Below are positions 16,914 to 26,051 of a stretch of DNA of 64,000 nucleotides, piece by piece. Each line of letters starts with the position of its first letter. Within the stretch, counting starts at the first letter, position 1. The notes under the pieces are model-generated. The model was given only the letters and a program-made list of their open reading frames with translations, was not told where the DNA came from and did not search any database. Source of the stretch: VXYL01 sp963422285 (lineage in GTDB: Bacteria; Pseudomonadota; Gammaproteobacteria; Pseudomonadales; Azotimanducaceae); the NCBI GenBank assembly GCA_963422285.2, contig OY729419.2, positions 1,860,001 through 1,924,000 on the forward strand. The letters run 5' to 3'. A program made the position numbers and the translations under genes.

Positions 16914-18533
16914 TCAAACCTTCCCCGGCCTCGGATCAAGCTCGTGCCCGCCTCGTCCGGCTGCCCCCTTACAGCAGTGCCGGCCGAGGAAAGGACGAGC
17001 CGTCTCGAACCGTTCGATGTTGCGCGTAGCCGGGTCCATCGTCACGCCCACGACATAGGCGCGGCCGCCGAGACCCGCGTGCCTGTCCGCGTAGCCCCTC
17101 CGCACGGCCTGCTCCAGGGGATCGCCGCGGCCCTTCATCTTGAACTCGAACACGAACGCGTTGCCGCCGCCTTCGAGCGTCACGTCCGAGCGCCCCAAGG
17201 CCGTGCTTTCCTCGAAACTCGACCGGATGCCCGCGCCTATCGCCAAGGCCCGCAAGGCCAGCGCGTACAGGGATTGGTACCGATCCACCGGGGCAAGCTG
17301 CTGGTGCGGGAGGCTCGCATAGAGCGTCCGCAGGGTTTCCTCCATCAGTCCCAGTTCCGCGCTCTGCACCGCCGCTTGGAGGTTATCGCCGCACAGGGCC
17401 GCCAGATCGGAGTCGCCCAGCGCGTACAGCGTCATCAGCCACCCCATACAGTGGCGCACTTCCTCGTTCGGGTACGCCAAGTAGTAGCCCAGCCGGCCGC
17501 TTCTCGTTTCTTTCTTCACGACCGTCAGATTCCTAGTCTGGAACAGGACGGCGGCGGGGTCCATCCGTCCCGCGTCGAAGTCGGACAGCCGATCCCGGGC
17601 GATCCAGCGCCCGTCCTGGTCGCCGATGTCCAGCAGGCCGCGTCTTTGCAGGTGTTCGACGAGAAACGTCGGGGTGCCGGTCTCCCACCAGTGGTCGTCG
17701 AACTCCCGCGTCTTGAACAGCAGCAGCATATCGTAGGGGTTGTACACCGTTCCGAAGCCCTCCCCGGCCCAGGAGTAGCCGTTGTAGCGGCGCCGGATCG
17801 CGTCCCGGTCCAGGTCCGGCAGTTCGGGGGCGAACACCGTGTCCAACTCCTCGTCGGTGAAGCCGCAGACGGCGTTGTAGCGTCCATCCAGGGTCAGGTC
17901 CGTGAGCTGGTTGGCGGCGGAGAACAGGCTCGTCCTGGGAAACCGGCTGATGCCGGTCACGAAGCACTTCTCGATGTGCTCGTCCAGGCCCTTAATGGCG
18001 CCGAACAGGCTCCGCAGATGGCTCCGGTTGACTTCGGCCGTGACCGGATCGCCCAGCGCGTCCAGGATGGGCTTGTCGTACTCGTCCACCAGCACCACCG
18101 CCCGCTCGCCGGTGCGCCGGCGCAGCTCGGCCAGAAGATGCCGCAGCCTTAGGCCCACCGTGTCGTAACGGGGTTCGATGCCGGCTTGGCGGCCGATCTC
18201 GTCCAACAATCCCAGGATGTGCAGGCGCACCAGCCCCTCTTCGGCGAAGTTGTCGTCGGCGAAGCCGAGACGAACCACCGGACGATGCCGCGACCAGTCC
18301 CAGCGGTCGTGGACGGCCAACCCCTCGAACAGCGGCTCGTTTCCTTGGTACAGCTCCGCCAGCGTGTCCACGAACAGGGTCTTGCCGAACCGTCGCGGGC
18401 GCGACAGGAACAGGAACTGGTCGTCCTCGGCGACCTGCAAGGCGTACCAGGTCTTGTCCACGTAGTAGCAGCCGTCCTCGCGCACGCGCTGGAGACTCTG
18501 AGTGCCGGTGGGCAGGCGCAGCCTGTCGGCCAT
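16914..18533 (-). CDS. AAA-ATPase-like protein with C-terminal PD-(D/E)XK nuclease domain
   Basis: A 539 aa protein of the family with an N-terminal AAA-ATPase-like domain and a C-terminal PDDEXK_9-type nuclease domain. N-terminal hallmarks are YYVDKTWYALQVAED, the P-loop-like LSRPRRFGKTLFVDTLAELY, the acidic VVLVDEYDKPILDAL and RYNGYSW. The C-terminal nuclease core is STALGRSDVTLEG followed by FVFEFKMKG. Members are common in Bacteroidetes and in host-associated bacteria; the biological role is not established. The ATG at 18533 is chosen because GGGGAACCCC precedes it and the paralogue at 26727 starts at the same place. Two other copies in this window are broken. Confidence 0.8.
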   Translation of the reverse strand: MADRLRLPTGTQSLQRVREDGCYYVDKTWYALQVAEDDQFLFLSRPRRFGKTLFVDTLAELYQGNEPLFEGLAVHDRWDWSRHRPVVRLGFADDNFAEEGLVRLHILGLLDEIGRQAGIEPRYDTVGLRLRHLLAELRRRTGERAVVLVDEYDKPILDALGDPVTAEVNRSHLRSLFGAIKGLDEHIEKCFVTGISRFPRTSLFSAANQLTDLTLDGRYNAVCGFTDEELDTVFAPELPDLDRDAIRRRYNGYSWAGEGFGTVYNPYDMLLLFKTREFDDHWWETGTPTFLVEHLQRRGLLDIGDQDGRWIARDRLSDFDAGRMDPAAVLFQTRNLTVVKKETRSGRLGYYLAYPNEEVRHCMGWLMTLYALGDSDLAALCGDNLQAAVQSAELGLMEETLRTLYASLPHQQLAPVDRYQSLYALALRALAIGAGIRSSFEESTALGRSDVTLEGGGNAFVFEFKMKGRGDPLEQAVRRGYADRHAGLGGRAYVVGVTMDPATRNIERFETARPFLGRHCCKGAAGRGGHELDPRPGKV

Positions 18534-18708
18534 GGGGTTCCCCGATCGGTCGGACATGTCGCCATGATTCCGCCGAACCCCGCTCGATTCAAGGTCGGAT
18601 CGACGACGGACAGGCCGACCGCCAAGGCATCGATCGGCTTTCTGGCACAGCCCTGCTGCAATCAGCCGCAGCCTAGTTGTCCGTCCGCAAGACAGCCGGT
18701 CATCCAGT

Positions 18709-19695
18709 TCACCGCGTCGCCGTCAGCGCATGGCAGAAATGCGCGCCTTCGAATACGAACGGCCGGTCGGTCTCGATCTCGAATCCCGCCTTTTCAAAGC
18801 GTCGCGCCAAGCTCGCGATATGGGCATCTTCCAGAGCCGCCGAGATGAGATCACGCATCCGTTGCCTGTACGCCACGGTCTCCGCCGACACGTCGTGCAG
18901 CTTGGCGAGCTTCTTCTCCATCGGAACGCCGGCCGTGACGGCCGGATTGAAGGTGGCCATGGAGTGCTGGATGTAGTAGACGATTTGGCCTGGGTCCCGA
19001 TAGCGGGTGCTGTCGTGGTTGAGAGCCGCCAGGCGCTCGTTGACCGCTGTGCGCAGTGCGATGGCCTCGCTGTCGTTCTTGGGATCTCTACCGCGACGAG
19101 CAAGCACATCGAGGCGCTTGTGCAGATCGCGCAATGTTCCATGCAGACCGGATTTCTCGCAGGCGACGATCTGCTGGATGCCGTCTTTGGCTTGACGAAC
19201 GATGGCCGAGTCGGCGTGGTGAATCATGGCGGCGAAGGTCGATTGCGTCGGTCGCAGTACGCGCACCACTTCGGCCACCGCGGCTTGCGCGTCGGCGTAC
19301 TCGAAACCGAATTGGCTCATGGCGAGGTGTTGGCTGCCGGTTTCCAGCGTGGTCGCCTCCATCGGCGTGTTGGCCAGGAAACGGATGCGACGCAAATGAC
19401 GAGCGTACGCCTTGCCCTCGAATGTGCGAACCGGATCGATCTCGGCCGTGTCGATAGCGGTGATCGCATGGTCTCGGCCGAGACGATGGCCGTATTGCGC
19501 AGCCAGCAGCGCGACAGCCCCATTGCCGGTGGCAAGATCGACGATGCTGGCGTTCGCGGGCAGCCGCTCGAAGATGCCATGCCAATGATCCCGCACCGGC
19601 CCGCTGTAGTTTTCGGCGAAGCGGCCGTGAAAAGTCGTGATGGTGCCCTTGCGCCAGTAGCGGGCCCACTGCGCGGTGGTGAGCCGGTCCGTCAT
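18709..19695 (-). CDS. SAM-dependent methyltransferase, class I
   Basis: A 328 aa predicted methyltransferase. SIVDLATGNGAVALLAAQYG (about residues 49-68) is motif I, DHAITAIDTAEIDP follows as motif II and the helix after SQFGFEYADAQAAVAEVVRV corresponds to the post-motif region of a Rossmann-fold enzyme. The upstream part ARYWRKGTITTFHGRFAENY may contact the substrate. The frame is open 50 codons further upstream, but the ATG at 19695 overlaps the stop of the oxygenase gene (ATGA). The two are therefore probably co-translated and may modify the same substrate, which is unknown. Confidence 0.7.
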   Translation of the reverse strand: MTDRLTTAQWARYWRKGTITTFHGRFAENYSGPVRDHWHGIFERLPANASIVDLATGNGAVALLAAQYGHRLGRDHAITAIDTAEIDPVRTFEGKAYARHLRRIRFLANTPMEATTLETGSQHLAMSQFGFEYADAQAAVAEVVRVLRPTQSTFAAMIHHADSAIVRQAKDGIQQIVACEKSGLHGTLRDLHKRLDVLARRGRDPKNDSEAIALRTAVNERLAALNHDSTRYRDPGQIVYYIQHSMATFNPAVTAGVPMEKKLAKLHDVSAETVAYRQRMRDLISAALEDAHIASLARRFEKAGFEIETDRPFVFEGAHFCHALTATR

Positions 19696-20330
19696 GTGGC
19701 GAACCAGAAATTGGCCGCGACGCTTATTCTCGGTGCCGATCCATGGTACGGCTCCACCGCATGTTGGACATAGGAAGGAAAGATCAGCAGGTCGCCCTTC
19801 GCGGGTCGGAAACGGAGAGCGTCGAACGAACTTTCTCGCAGCCAACCTCGATTTGCCTCGTCGAGATACATGCTCGCACAGGCGCGTGGATCGTGGAATA
19901 TCAAGTGTCCCGCCTCGAATTCGTTAATCGGTTCGGTGTCGCCGGGATCGACGCAGTAGACAAGGCTCCAAGATGCCAGCGGATGGTTGTGGTTCTGGAA
20001 GTAGCCGCCTTGGCGGGTGATGTGGAACCAGCAATGATTGTGGAAGCGCAGACGGCGCAGGGTGTCGGCGTCGAACCCGTTGGCTGCCCTGACCACGCCC
20101 GCCAAGTGGCCGTAGAGGAATTGCTTGAGTTCCTGGGTTACGGGGCTTGGCCAGTCGAGAAAGTCGAAGGTGCTCTCGAATACGCCCGGATGGGCGCGCT
20201 GCGGGGAATTGCTCTTGCGCCGGCTATCTTGTTCGTTGGCGAGGATGTAGTCGCGGAGCATGTCGGCGCGGCTGGCGTCCGTGGCGCTCCGGTAGAAGGG
20301 CGTCGCCCATAGGAGATTCAACTCGCTCAT
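19692..20330 (-). CDS. putative 2-oxoglutarate/Fe(II)-dependent oxygenase
   Basis: A 212 aa protein resembling the TIGR02466/2OG-FeII_Oxy_5 family. Supporting features are NLLWATPFYRS at the N-terminus, FQNHNHPLASWSLVYCVDP (about residues 111-129; iron-binding histidines), and LLIFPSYVQHAVEPY with His190, followed by the 2OG-binding-type Arg201 in PRISVAANF. Family members are often encoded next to modification or biosynthesis genes; here the gene overlaps a methyltransferase by four bases. Substrate unknown. Confidence 0.7.
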   Translation of the reverse strand: MSELNLLWATPFYRSATDASRADMLRDYILANEQDSRRKSNSPQRAHPGVFESTFDFLDWPSPVTQELKQFLYGHLAGVVRAANGFDADTLRRLRFHNHCWFHITRQGGYFQNHNHPLASWSLVYCVDPGDTEPINEFEAGHLIFHDPRACASMYLDEANRGWLRESSFDALRFRPAKGDLLIFPSYVQHAVEPYHGSAPRISVAANFWFAT

Positions 20331-20399
20331 CGGATTGGCCTAGTTGCGTGGAACATAGAGCATGGGCGCTGCCACACCAAGTCCTATTGAACGTACCTT

Positions 20400-20526
20400 C
20401 TGTAGAACGCATGCTGGTTGCCGAATGAACAGGCCACCTACGTCGTACAACAGCAACGCGTCGCCGCATCAACTCAAGTTCTCGTCAAGGCCCGGCGGTT
20501 CGTCGGCAATGTTGCGTATGCCCAGC
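20400..20526 (-). pseudogene. C-terminal remnant of a second TonB-dependent receptor
   Basis: Reading the minus strand from 20526 gives LGIRNIADEPPGLDENLS, a TGA, then CGDALLLYDVGG. This aligns with the C-terminus of the intact receptor at 21260-23896 (LGVRNIADEPPEVDKELG, W, NDDANYLYDAG). A Trp codon has become TGA and the last residues are scrambled. At the nucleotide level, bases 20493-20526 match 21362-21395 almost exactly. Similarity stops abruptly at 20526. It is a fossil of a neighbouring receptor copy. Confidence 0.7.
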
Positions 20527-20540
20527 CCAATTGGGCTGGG
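20521..20540. repeat. perfect 20-bp palindrome
   Basis: CCCAGCCCAATTGGGCTGGG is its own reverse complement. It lies exactly at the edge where the TonB-receptor remnant stops resembling the intact gene, so it may mark a rearrangement junction. It could also be an operator, but no gene is well placed for that. Confidence 0.6.
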
Positions 20541-20647
20541 GCAGTTCAGAACGAAGCCGGCCACTTCTGGAAATTCTTCTTATGACTACCTGTTATCTGT
20601 TGGTCCTGCAACGCAGGGATACTTCCATGATGAAATATGTGCGACAG

Positions 20648-20872
20648 TCACCAAGCGGATAGACAGGCTGACAAGATGGAATACGTAGGACCGTAGCAAC
20701 AGTCTACCACCCAGTCCACCAGGGCTAGGTGGTCGTCCACCTCCTCCGCATACGCTTTGCCCACCCACAGTCGGCACCAAGCTGGCTCCAAGCGAGTTCG
20801 GCAAGCCGAACGCAAGGAACAAGAACACAAACGCTGGCAGCAGCGACGCGAGTTTGATTTTCTCGATAGGTT
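20648..20872 (-). pseudogene. possible decayed small secreted-protein gene
   Basis: On the minus strand a signal-peptide-like stretch, KLASLLPAFVFLFLAFGLPN (from about 20846), is followed after a one-base frame change by VGKAYAEEVDDHLALVDW and a stop near 20648. No start codon is intact: an ATC stands where an ATG would be expected behind GAGAGGAACC. No family was recognised. The surrounding 20541-21211 otherwise shows no convincing gene. Confidence 0.25.
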
Positions 20873-21211
20873 CCTCTCATACCAGCCTTTACTTGCTCCA
20901 GCAAGTGCTGGGGTGTTTGCGATGACTACTCCGCATAAGCAGGCTCCCCTAGTTCGCTGGGATGCGCTGAATGGCTTGCCTTCGGCGCTCTTGCCACTGT
21001 TCTATTCGGGCGGCGCCTCGAGTGGCACCTTACTTGAACTCAGCACCAAGCAGCCACCGCGCCGATGAACTTGACACTATCTCATACGGAGGACAATCGC
21101 ATTAACCTCTCAATAGTGGCTCAGTTTGAAGAAAGAACCACAAGATGCCGTTAAAGGGTCTCACATCACCTGGATGTAGTGGGTAAAAGTCAAACTGATA
21201 CACTATCCAAA

Positions 21212-21247
21212 CCATAGGCTCCGGGTGGCAGTACCCGAAGCCTATGG
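21212..21247 (-). terminator. stem-loop terminator after the TonB receptor gene
   Basis: A 15-bp inverted repeat (CCATAGGCTCCGGGT and ACCCGAAGCCTATGG, one mismatch) with a 6-base loop lies 12 bases beyond the receptor stop codon. On the minus strand it is followed by TTTGG rather than a long T-run, so it is a likely but not classical intrinsic terminator. Confidence 0.55.
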
Positions 21248-21259
21248 AGGCCGTCTCGC

Positions 21260-23896
21260 TTAGAACGTGTGCCTGTATCTGATGAACGGAACCCGACCTG
21301 CCACCCCGGCGTCGTACAGGTAGTTGGCATCATCGTTCCAACCCAACTCCTTATCCACTTCCGGCGGTTCGTCGGCGATGTTGCGTACGCCCAGCGTGAT
21401 GTCGCCGCCCCAACGTGTGGAGTACACGCCAGTGATGTCGCTGGTGTGATGGGACTCGTACGCACCATGGTGGCCGATAAAGCGCCAGATGTAGTTCACC
21501 GTCAGCGTGTCGCGCTGCCAGCGGACGGTAGCCACGGCGCGGCGGTCCGGGTAAAGCGAATTGTCGATGAGATCCTCCTTCTCGTCCACTGGCGAAGGCG
21601 TGATCTCGTAGTCGTCCAGCTTGGTGCCCTCCACGTCAATGCCGAGCACCCCGAAATCGCCGCCCTTGAGTTCGGCCTCGTAATGCAGGCGCAAGTCGAT
21701 GCCGTTCATCTCACGAACAGCCAAGTTGGCGTATACATTGTCGATGGAAACCAAGCGGCCCGGGTCGCCCGCTTGCGTCGGAGCGCCGCGCCGGACATTG
21801 ACCCCGGGGGGCAGAGCGTCGCGTTGTTCCAGCAAGAGCACGGTCGACAACGCCAACTGCTCGACCACGTCTTCGATATCGACCTTGAAATGGTCCAAGG
21901 AAACGGATAGGCCGGGAAGGGGTTCGACAACGAAACCGACGTTGAACGAATCCGCGGACTCCGCCTGCAGGTCGCGATTGCCGCCGGTATAGTTCTCCAC
22001 CTGGAACGTGGGGCAGGGATCGGTACCCAACGCCGTGCAGCGGGACGTATCCTGGACGTTGTCGAACGACTGCGAACTCGACTGATACAGCCCGGTCAGG
22101 TTCGGCGCCTTGAAGCCCTTGCCCCAGGAGGCCCGGAACACCACCGGGTCCCACGGCTGGTAGCGGGCCGAGATCTGAGGCGAGAACGCGGTGCCGAAAT
22201 CGTCGTAGTTGTCGTAGCGGCCGGCGATGTTGACCTCCAGCTGCTCCAGCACCGGAATCGACAGTTCGCCGAACGCGGCCCAACGACTTCTGGCGCCAGC
22301 GGCGCTGTTGCCGGCGGAGCCCAGAACGTTGCCGGCTTCGCGGAAGCTGTCGTAGTCGTCCATGTAGGTCTCGGACGCGGTCTCCACGCCTACGGCCCAG
22401 CCGACCTGGCCGGCGGGCAATTCGGTGGCGAAGCCGTCAAGGGTGACGCCGGCGGCCGTGTACTCGGTGAGAATGTCCCGGTACAAGGTCGCCGCCATGC
22501 GTCCTAGGGCGGCAAGGTGGGCCGGGTCCTGGGATAGCGGGTTGGTCAGGTCGTAGTCGCCGAGTTCCGTTTCCAACTCCACTTGGCTTTGCAGGATGTA
22601 GGTCTCGCCTTCCTCGGATGCCTGATAGCGGTAGAAGCGAGCATAGGCTTCGTAATTGATCGTACCATCCCGAAGTTCGCCGTTGATGCCTAGCACGTTG
22701 TCGAGCTCGTAGCGTTCGGTATCGTCGTCGCGAGGCCCGTGGCCGACGAAGCGGTGGAAGATGTCGAACGGCAACGGGACGCCGTCCGCGTCCTTCGGAT
22801 AGGAGTCCGCTTCGGTATCGAACGGGTTGTACTGGCTGTCGCCCGGGACGCTGAAGAAGCCGACGGCTGGCGCGTAGCGGCCGAAGCTGGCGATGCGGGT
22901 GAAGCGGTTCTCGAAGAACACGTTATGCCCCGGCGTCCACTCGTAGTCCACGTTCAGGAAGGTGCTGATGCGGTCCAGCCCCCCGGTCTGCGCGGAGATG
23001 TCGGCGTAGCCGAAGCCGCAGGCGGTGCCGGGCACGCCGAACGGATTCTCGACGACGCCGGCATACACCTCCGTGGGGCAGTCGCCGACGGCGCTGGCCG
23101 CGGAGAAGCCGGGCGCGAACGCCGTGTTCCCCCCCCCCGAGACGCCGGTGGTGTGGACGCCGAGGTCCGGCAGCGTGCCGTCGCCGGGATCCTCGACCTT
23201 CACCTTGCTGTATTCGCGGTCGCCGTCGAAGATGGGATCGCGGGTGAACCACTCGGCGCTGAACAGCATGCTGGCGCGTTCGCCGCGGGCGCCGAACAGG
23301 AGGCCCATATGGTCCGAATCCGCGCCTTCGCGCCGGGGGATATCGGTGCCGATCTCGAACTCCGCGCCCTCGTAGTCGTCGCGCAGGATGACGTTGATGA
23401 CGCCGCCCAAGGCGTCCGCGCCGTACACTGCGGAGGCGCTGTCGGTAAGGATCTCGACGCGTTCGATGGCGGTGAGCGGGATGGAGTTGAGGTCCACCGC
23501 CGCGGAGCCGGTGAACGGATTGCCGGGTACGCGGCGGCCGTTGATGAGCACCGCGGTGCGGTCCGAGCCGAGGCCGCGCAGGTCGACCAAGGCGATTTGC
23601 CCGAAGGACGACCCGGAGCGCTCCCGGAACGAGCCGAAGCTGTTGTAGGTGGTGCTGCGCAGCAGGTCGGCGACGTTCTCCATGCCCGTCAGGTCGATCT
23701 CTTCGCGGTCGATGATGGTGATGGGGTTGGGCGCATCGGAGACCTCGCGGCGGATGCGAGAGCCGGTGACGACCATCTCTTCAATAGACGCATCCTCCGC
23801 CTCAGCGGCCGTCGCCTGCAACGCGGGTAGCGTCGCCAGCGAGCCGGCGGCGGTTAGGGCGCCGATAGCGCTGGCCAAGGGGGTTTTCTTGAACAT
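21260..23896 (-). CDS. TonB-dependent receptor
   Basis: An 878 aa outer-membrane transporter. A signal peptide (MFKKTPLASAIGALTAAGSL, cleaved near ATAAEA) is followed by a TonB-box-like EEMVVTGSRI. The plug domain carries NPITIIDREEIDLTGMENVA, VDLRGLGSDRTAVLINGRRV and VYGADALGGVINVI. The rest is a 22-strand-type barrel ending in the C-terminal aromatic PFIRYRHTF. Length and the GSRI plug variant fit the receptors typical of Xanthomonas- and Caulobacter-like gammaproteobacteria and alphaproteobacteria; the substrate cannot be inferred. It is divergently transcribed from a secreted S9 peptidase, suggesting a role in peptide uptake. Confidence 0.92.
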   Translation of the reverse strand: MFKKTPLASAIGALTAAGSLATLPALQATAAEAEDASIEEMVVTGSRIRREVSDAPNPITIIDREEIDLTGMENVADLLRSTTYNSFGSFRERSGSSFGQIALVDLRGLGSDRTAVLINGRRVPGNPFTGSAAVDLNSIPLTAIERVEILTDSASAVYGADALGGVINVILRDDYEGAEFEIGTDIPRREGADSDHMGLLFGARGERASMLFSAEWFTRDPIFDGDREYSKVKVEDPGDGTLPDLGVHTTGVSGGGNTAFAPGFSAASAVGDCPTEVYAGVVENPFGVPGTACGFGYADISAQTGGLDRISTFLNVDYEWTPGHNVFFENRFTRIASFGRYAPAVGFFSVPGDSQYNPFDTEADSYPKDADGVPLPFDIFHRFVGHGPRDDDTERYELDNVLGINGELRDGTINYEAYARFYRYQASEEGETYILQSQVELETELGDYDLTNPLSQDPAHLAALGRMAATLYRDILTEYTAAGVTLDGFATELPAGQVGWAVGVETASETYMDDYDSFREAGNVLGSAGNSAAGARSRWAAFGELSIPVLEQLEVNIAGRYDNYDDFGTAFSPQISARYQPWDPVVFRASWGKGFKAPNLTGLYQSSSQSFDNVQDTSRCTALGTDPCPTFQVENYTGGNRDLQAESADSFNVGFVVEPLPGLSVSLDHFKVDIEDVVEQLALSTVLLLEQRDALPPGVNVRRGAPTQAGDPGRLVSIDNVYANLAVREMNGIDLRLHYEAELKGGDFGVLGIDVEGTKLDDYEITPSPVDEKEDLIDNSLYPDRRAVATVRWQRDTLTVNYIWRFIGHHGAYESHHTSDITGVYSTRWGGDITLGVRNIADEPPEVDKELGWNDDANYLYDAGVAGRVPFIRYRHTF

Positions 23897-24044
23897 TGAT
23901 ACTCCTTATGCAGCCCGCCGGGATCTCCGAACGGGCCGGTTTTCACGTTCCGAGCATGTTACCATAATGTTTCAAGCCGCGTTAGATCAAATCGATAGCG
24001 CATGGCAGTTTGGCGCATTTGAACCGAAGATGACGAGGACGAGC
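23897..24044. promoter_or_regulatory. divergent promoter region, TonB receptor / S9 peptidase
   Basis: A 148-bp gap between two divergent starts. An AT-richer patch around 23955-24000 (ATGTTACCATAATGTTTCAAG) could hold promoter elements for both directions, for example CATAAT at 23963-23968 on the plus strand. No pair of boxes with ideal spacing was found, so only the region is annotated. TACTCCTTAT near 23902 includes the reverse-strand ribosome-binding site AAGGAGTA. Confidence 0.4.
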
Positions 24045-26051
24045 ATGCTTTCCCTTGACTCTGCCGGCACCATCGGTCGGCGCTTGCTGCGGGGCTGCCT
24101 GCCGTCGCTGCTGGCGGTCGGGGCAGGCGTTGCGCTGGCAGCGCCGCCAGTGGACCATTTCACGCGCTACCCGGACTACGAACAGGTGCGAATCTCGCCC
24201 GCCGGCAAGTACCTCGCCGTCACTACCAAGAAGGACGACTACGAATACCTCACGGTGATCGAGCTGGCTCGAAACAAGGTGGTCCACCGCACCCACTTCG
24301 GCAAGCACTGGGACGTGGCCGACTTCCTGTGGGCGACAGACGAACGCTTGCTGGTACAGCCAGCCGCGCGCATCCCCGGGCGCACGGACTTCATGTTCCA
24401 GACCGGCGAGATCTACGCGCTGAATGCCGACGGCAGCGATGCCAGCGTGTTGTTCGGACTGGGCGCCGGCCGCGGCCGAATGTCGGAGAAGGCCGGCCGC
24501 GCCCGGTCGAAGCGCGCCGCGGCGAACATCCTGCACCTGCTGCCCGCCGACCCCAGGCACGTGCTCATCGGCACCGTCGCGTTCGGCAGCGGCCGCGAGC
24601 CGGGCCGGGCCTACCGGTTGAATATCCACACTGGCCAGCTCGGCTTGGCGGCGACCGGTCGCCATCCATTCTCGCAATTCGTCGCCGACCGCGATGGCGA
24701 AGTGCGCTTCGACATCGGCGCCACCAACGACAACGTGACCGAAGTCCGCTACCGCCCGTCCGGCGGGGAATTCGCGCTGGTGTCCCGGGGGCGTGTTCAT
24801 GAAGGCACCTTGGTGCCGCTGGCAGACGCCGGCGAGGGCTGGTTCTACGCTACGGACAACACGGAAACGGCCACCGGCCGACTGATCCGCTGGCACCCCG
24901 AAACGGGCCGCAAGGAGGTGCTGTTCCACGCCCCCCGGGTAGACATCGATCAGCCGATCTTCGACGCTGGCCGCGAGCTGGTGGCCGTCGGCTACACGCG
25001 ACACTATCCCGACTACCACTATGTACTGCCGCAGCACCCGCTGGCGAGAACTCACCGCCGCATCCGTCAAGCCTTCCCGCAGGAGGATGTCCACTTCACC
25101 AGCGTTACCGGAGACGGCACCAAGGGCGTGGCGGTAGTCTACGGCGACCGTTTCCCGGCGACCTTCTATTTGGCGGATTTCGAGACCGACCGGCTGGTGG
25201 AATTGTTCCAGTCGCGCCCGTGGCTTGCCAAGGAACATCTGCACCCCATGCAGCCGATCGAGCTCACGGCTCGGGATGGATTGACCGTCAGCGGCTACCT
25301 GACAACGCCGAGCGGCTGGACGGAAGAGAACCTTCTGCCGCTAATCGTCACCGTGCATGGCGGCCCGCACGGCGTACGAGACTACTGGGGATTCGACAGC
25401 GAGGCGCAGCTATTCGCTTCGCGCGGCTACGCCGTGCTGCAGGTCAATTACCGGGGTTCGGGCGGTTACGGCAAGGACTTCCTCCACGCCGGATACGGAC
25501 GCTGGGGACGCGAGATGCAGGACGACGTGACCGACGCTACGCGTTGGGCGGTGGCGACCGGCATCGCCGACGGCGGCCGGCTATGCATCTACGGCGGCAG
25601 CTACGGCGGCTATGCTGCGTTGACCGGCGCGTTCCGCGAACCCGACCTGTACCGCTGCGCGGTGGGCTACGTGGGCGTCTACGACTTGCCGATGATGTTC
25701 ACCAAGGGGGACATCCCAGGCCGGCGCAGCGGCATCAACTTCCTCAAGGAAGCGGTCGGCGAAGACATAGAGGAACTGCGCGCCCGATCCCCGGTCTTCA
25801 ACGCCCATCGCATCAAGGCCGCCGTCATGCTGGTGCATGGCGGCCGCGACGAGCGCGTACCCATCGAGCAGGCTCGCAAGCTGCGCCGAGCGTTGAAGGC
25901 TGCCGGCAATCCGGTGGAGGTGTGGCATGTGGAGGACATGGAAGGACACGGCTTCGGCAATGAAAACAACCGCCGCCAGATGTACACGGCCATGCTGGAC
26001 TTCTACGACAAGCACATCGGCCGCGGCACCGACCAGCGCCAGCCCAGGTAG
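24045..26051 (+). CDS. S9-family serine peptidase (prolyl oligopeptidase / acylaminoacyl peptidase type)
   Basis: A 668 aa predicted exported peptidase. The N-terminus GRRLLRGCLPSLLAVGAGVA followed by LAAPPVDHF is a signal peptide. Then comes a beta-propeller-like region (YEQVRISPAGKYLAVTTKKD onwards) and a C-terminal alpha/beta-hydrolase domain. The nucleophile is Ser519 in YGGSYGGYA, the acid Asp602 in HGGRDERV and the base His635 in MEGHGFG. The ATG at 24045 has GAGGA five bases upstream; an ATG at 24030 is possible. It probably degrades oligopeptides in the periplasm or outside the cell. Confidence 0.88.
   Translation: MLSLDSAGTIGRRLLRGCLPSLLAVGAGVALAAPPVDHFTRYPDYEQVRISPAGKYLAVTTKKDDYEYLTVIELARNKVVHRTHFGKHWDVADFLWATDERLLVQPAARIPGRTDFMFQTGEIYALNADGSDASVLFGLGAGRGRMSEKAGRARSKRAAANILHLLPADPRHVLIGTVAFGSGREPGRAYRLNIHTGQLGLAATGRHPFSQFVADRDGEVRFDIGATNDNVTEVRYRPSGGEFALVSRGRVHEGTLVPLADAGEGWFYATDNTETATGRLIRWHPETGRKEVLFHAPRVDIDQPIFDAGRELVAVGYTRHYPDYHYVLPQHPLARTHRRIRQAFPQEDVHFTSVTGDGTKGVAVVYGDRFPATFYLADFETDRLVELFQSRPWLAKEHLHPMQPIELTARDGLTVSGYLTTPSGWTEENLLPLIVTVHGGPHGVRDYWGFDSEAQLFASRGYAVLQVNYRGSGGYGKDFLHAGYGRWGREMQDDVTDATRWAVATGIADGGRLCIYGGSYGGYAALTGAFREPDLYRCAVGYVGVYDLPMMFTKGDIPGRRSGINFLKEAVGEDIEELRARSPVFNAHRIKAAVMLVHGGRDERVPIEQARKLRRALKAAGNPVEVWHVEDMEGHGFGNENNRRQMYTAMLDFYDKHIGRGTDQRQPR

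Noticed and set aside
20469..20475. TGA in the TonB remnant read as Trp (alternative code).
   Set aside because: TGA is used as a normal stop for many ribosomal genes here (for example rplC, rplD), and the remnant lacks the rest of the gene.
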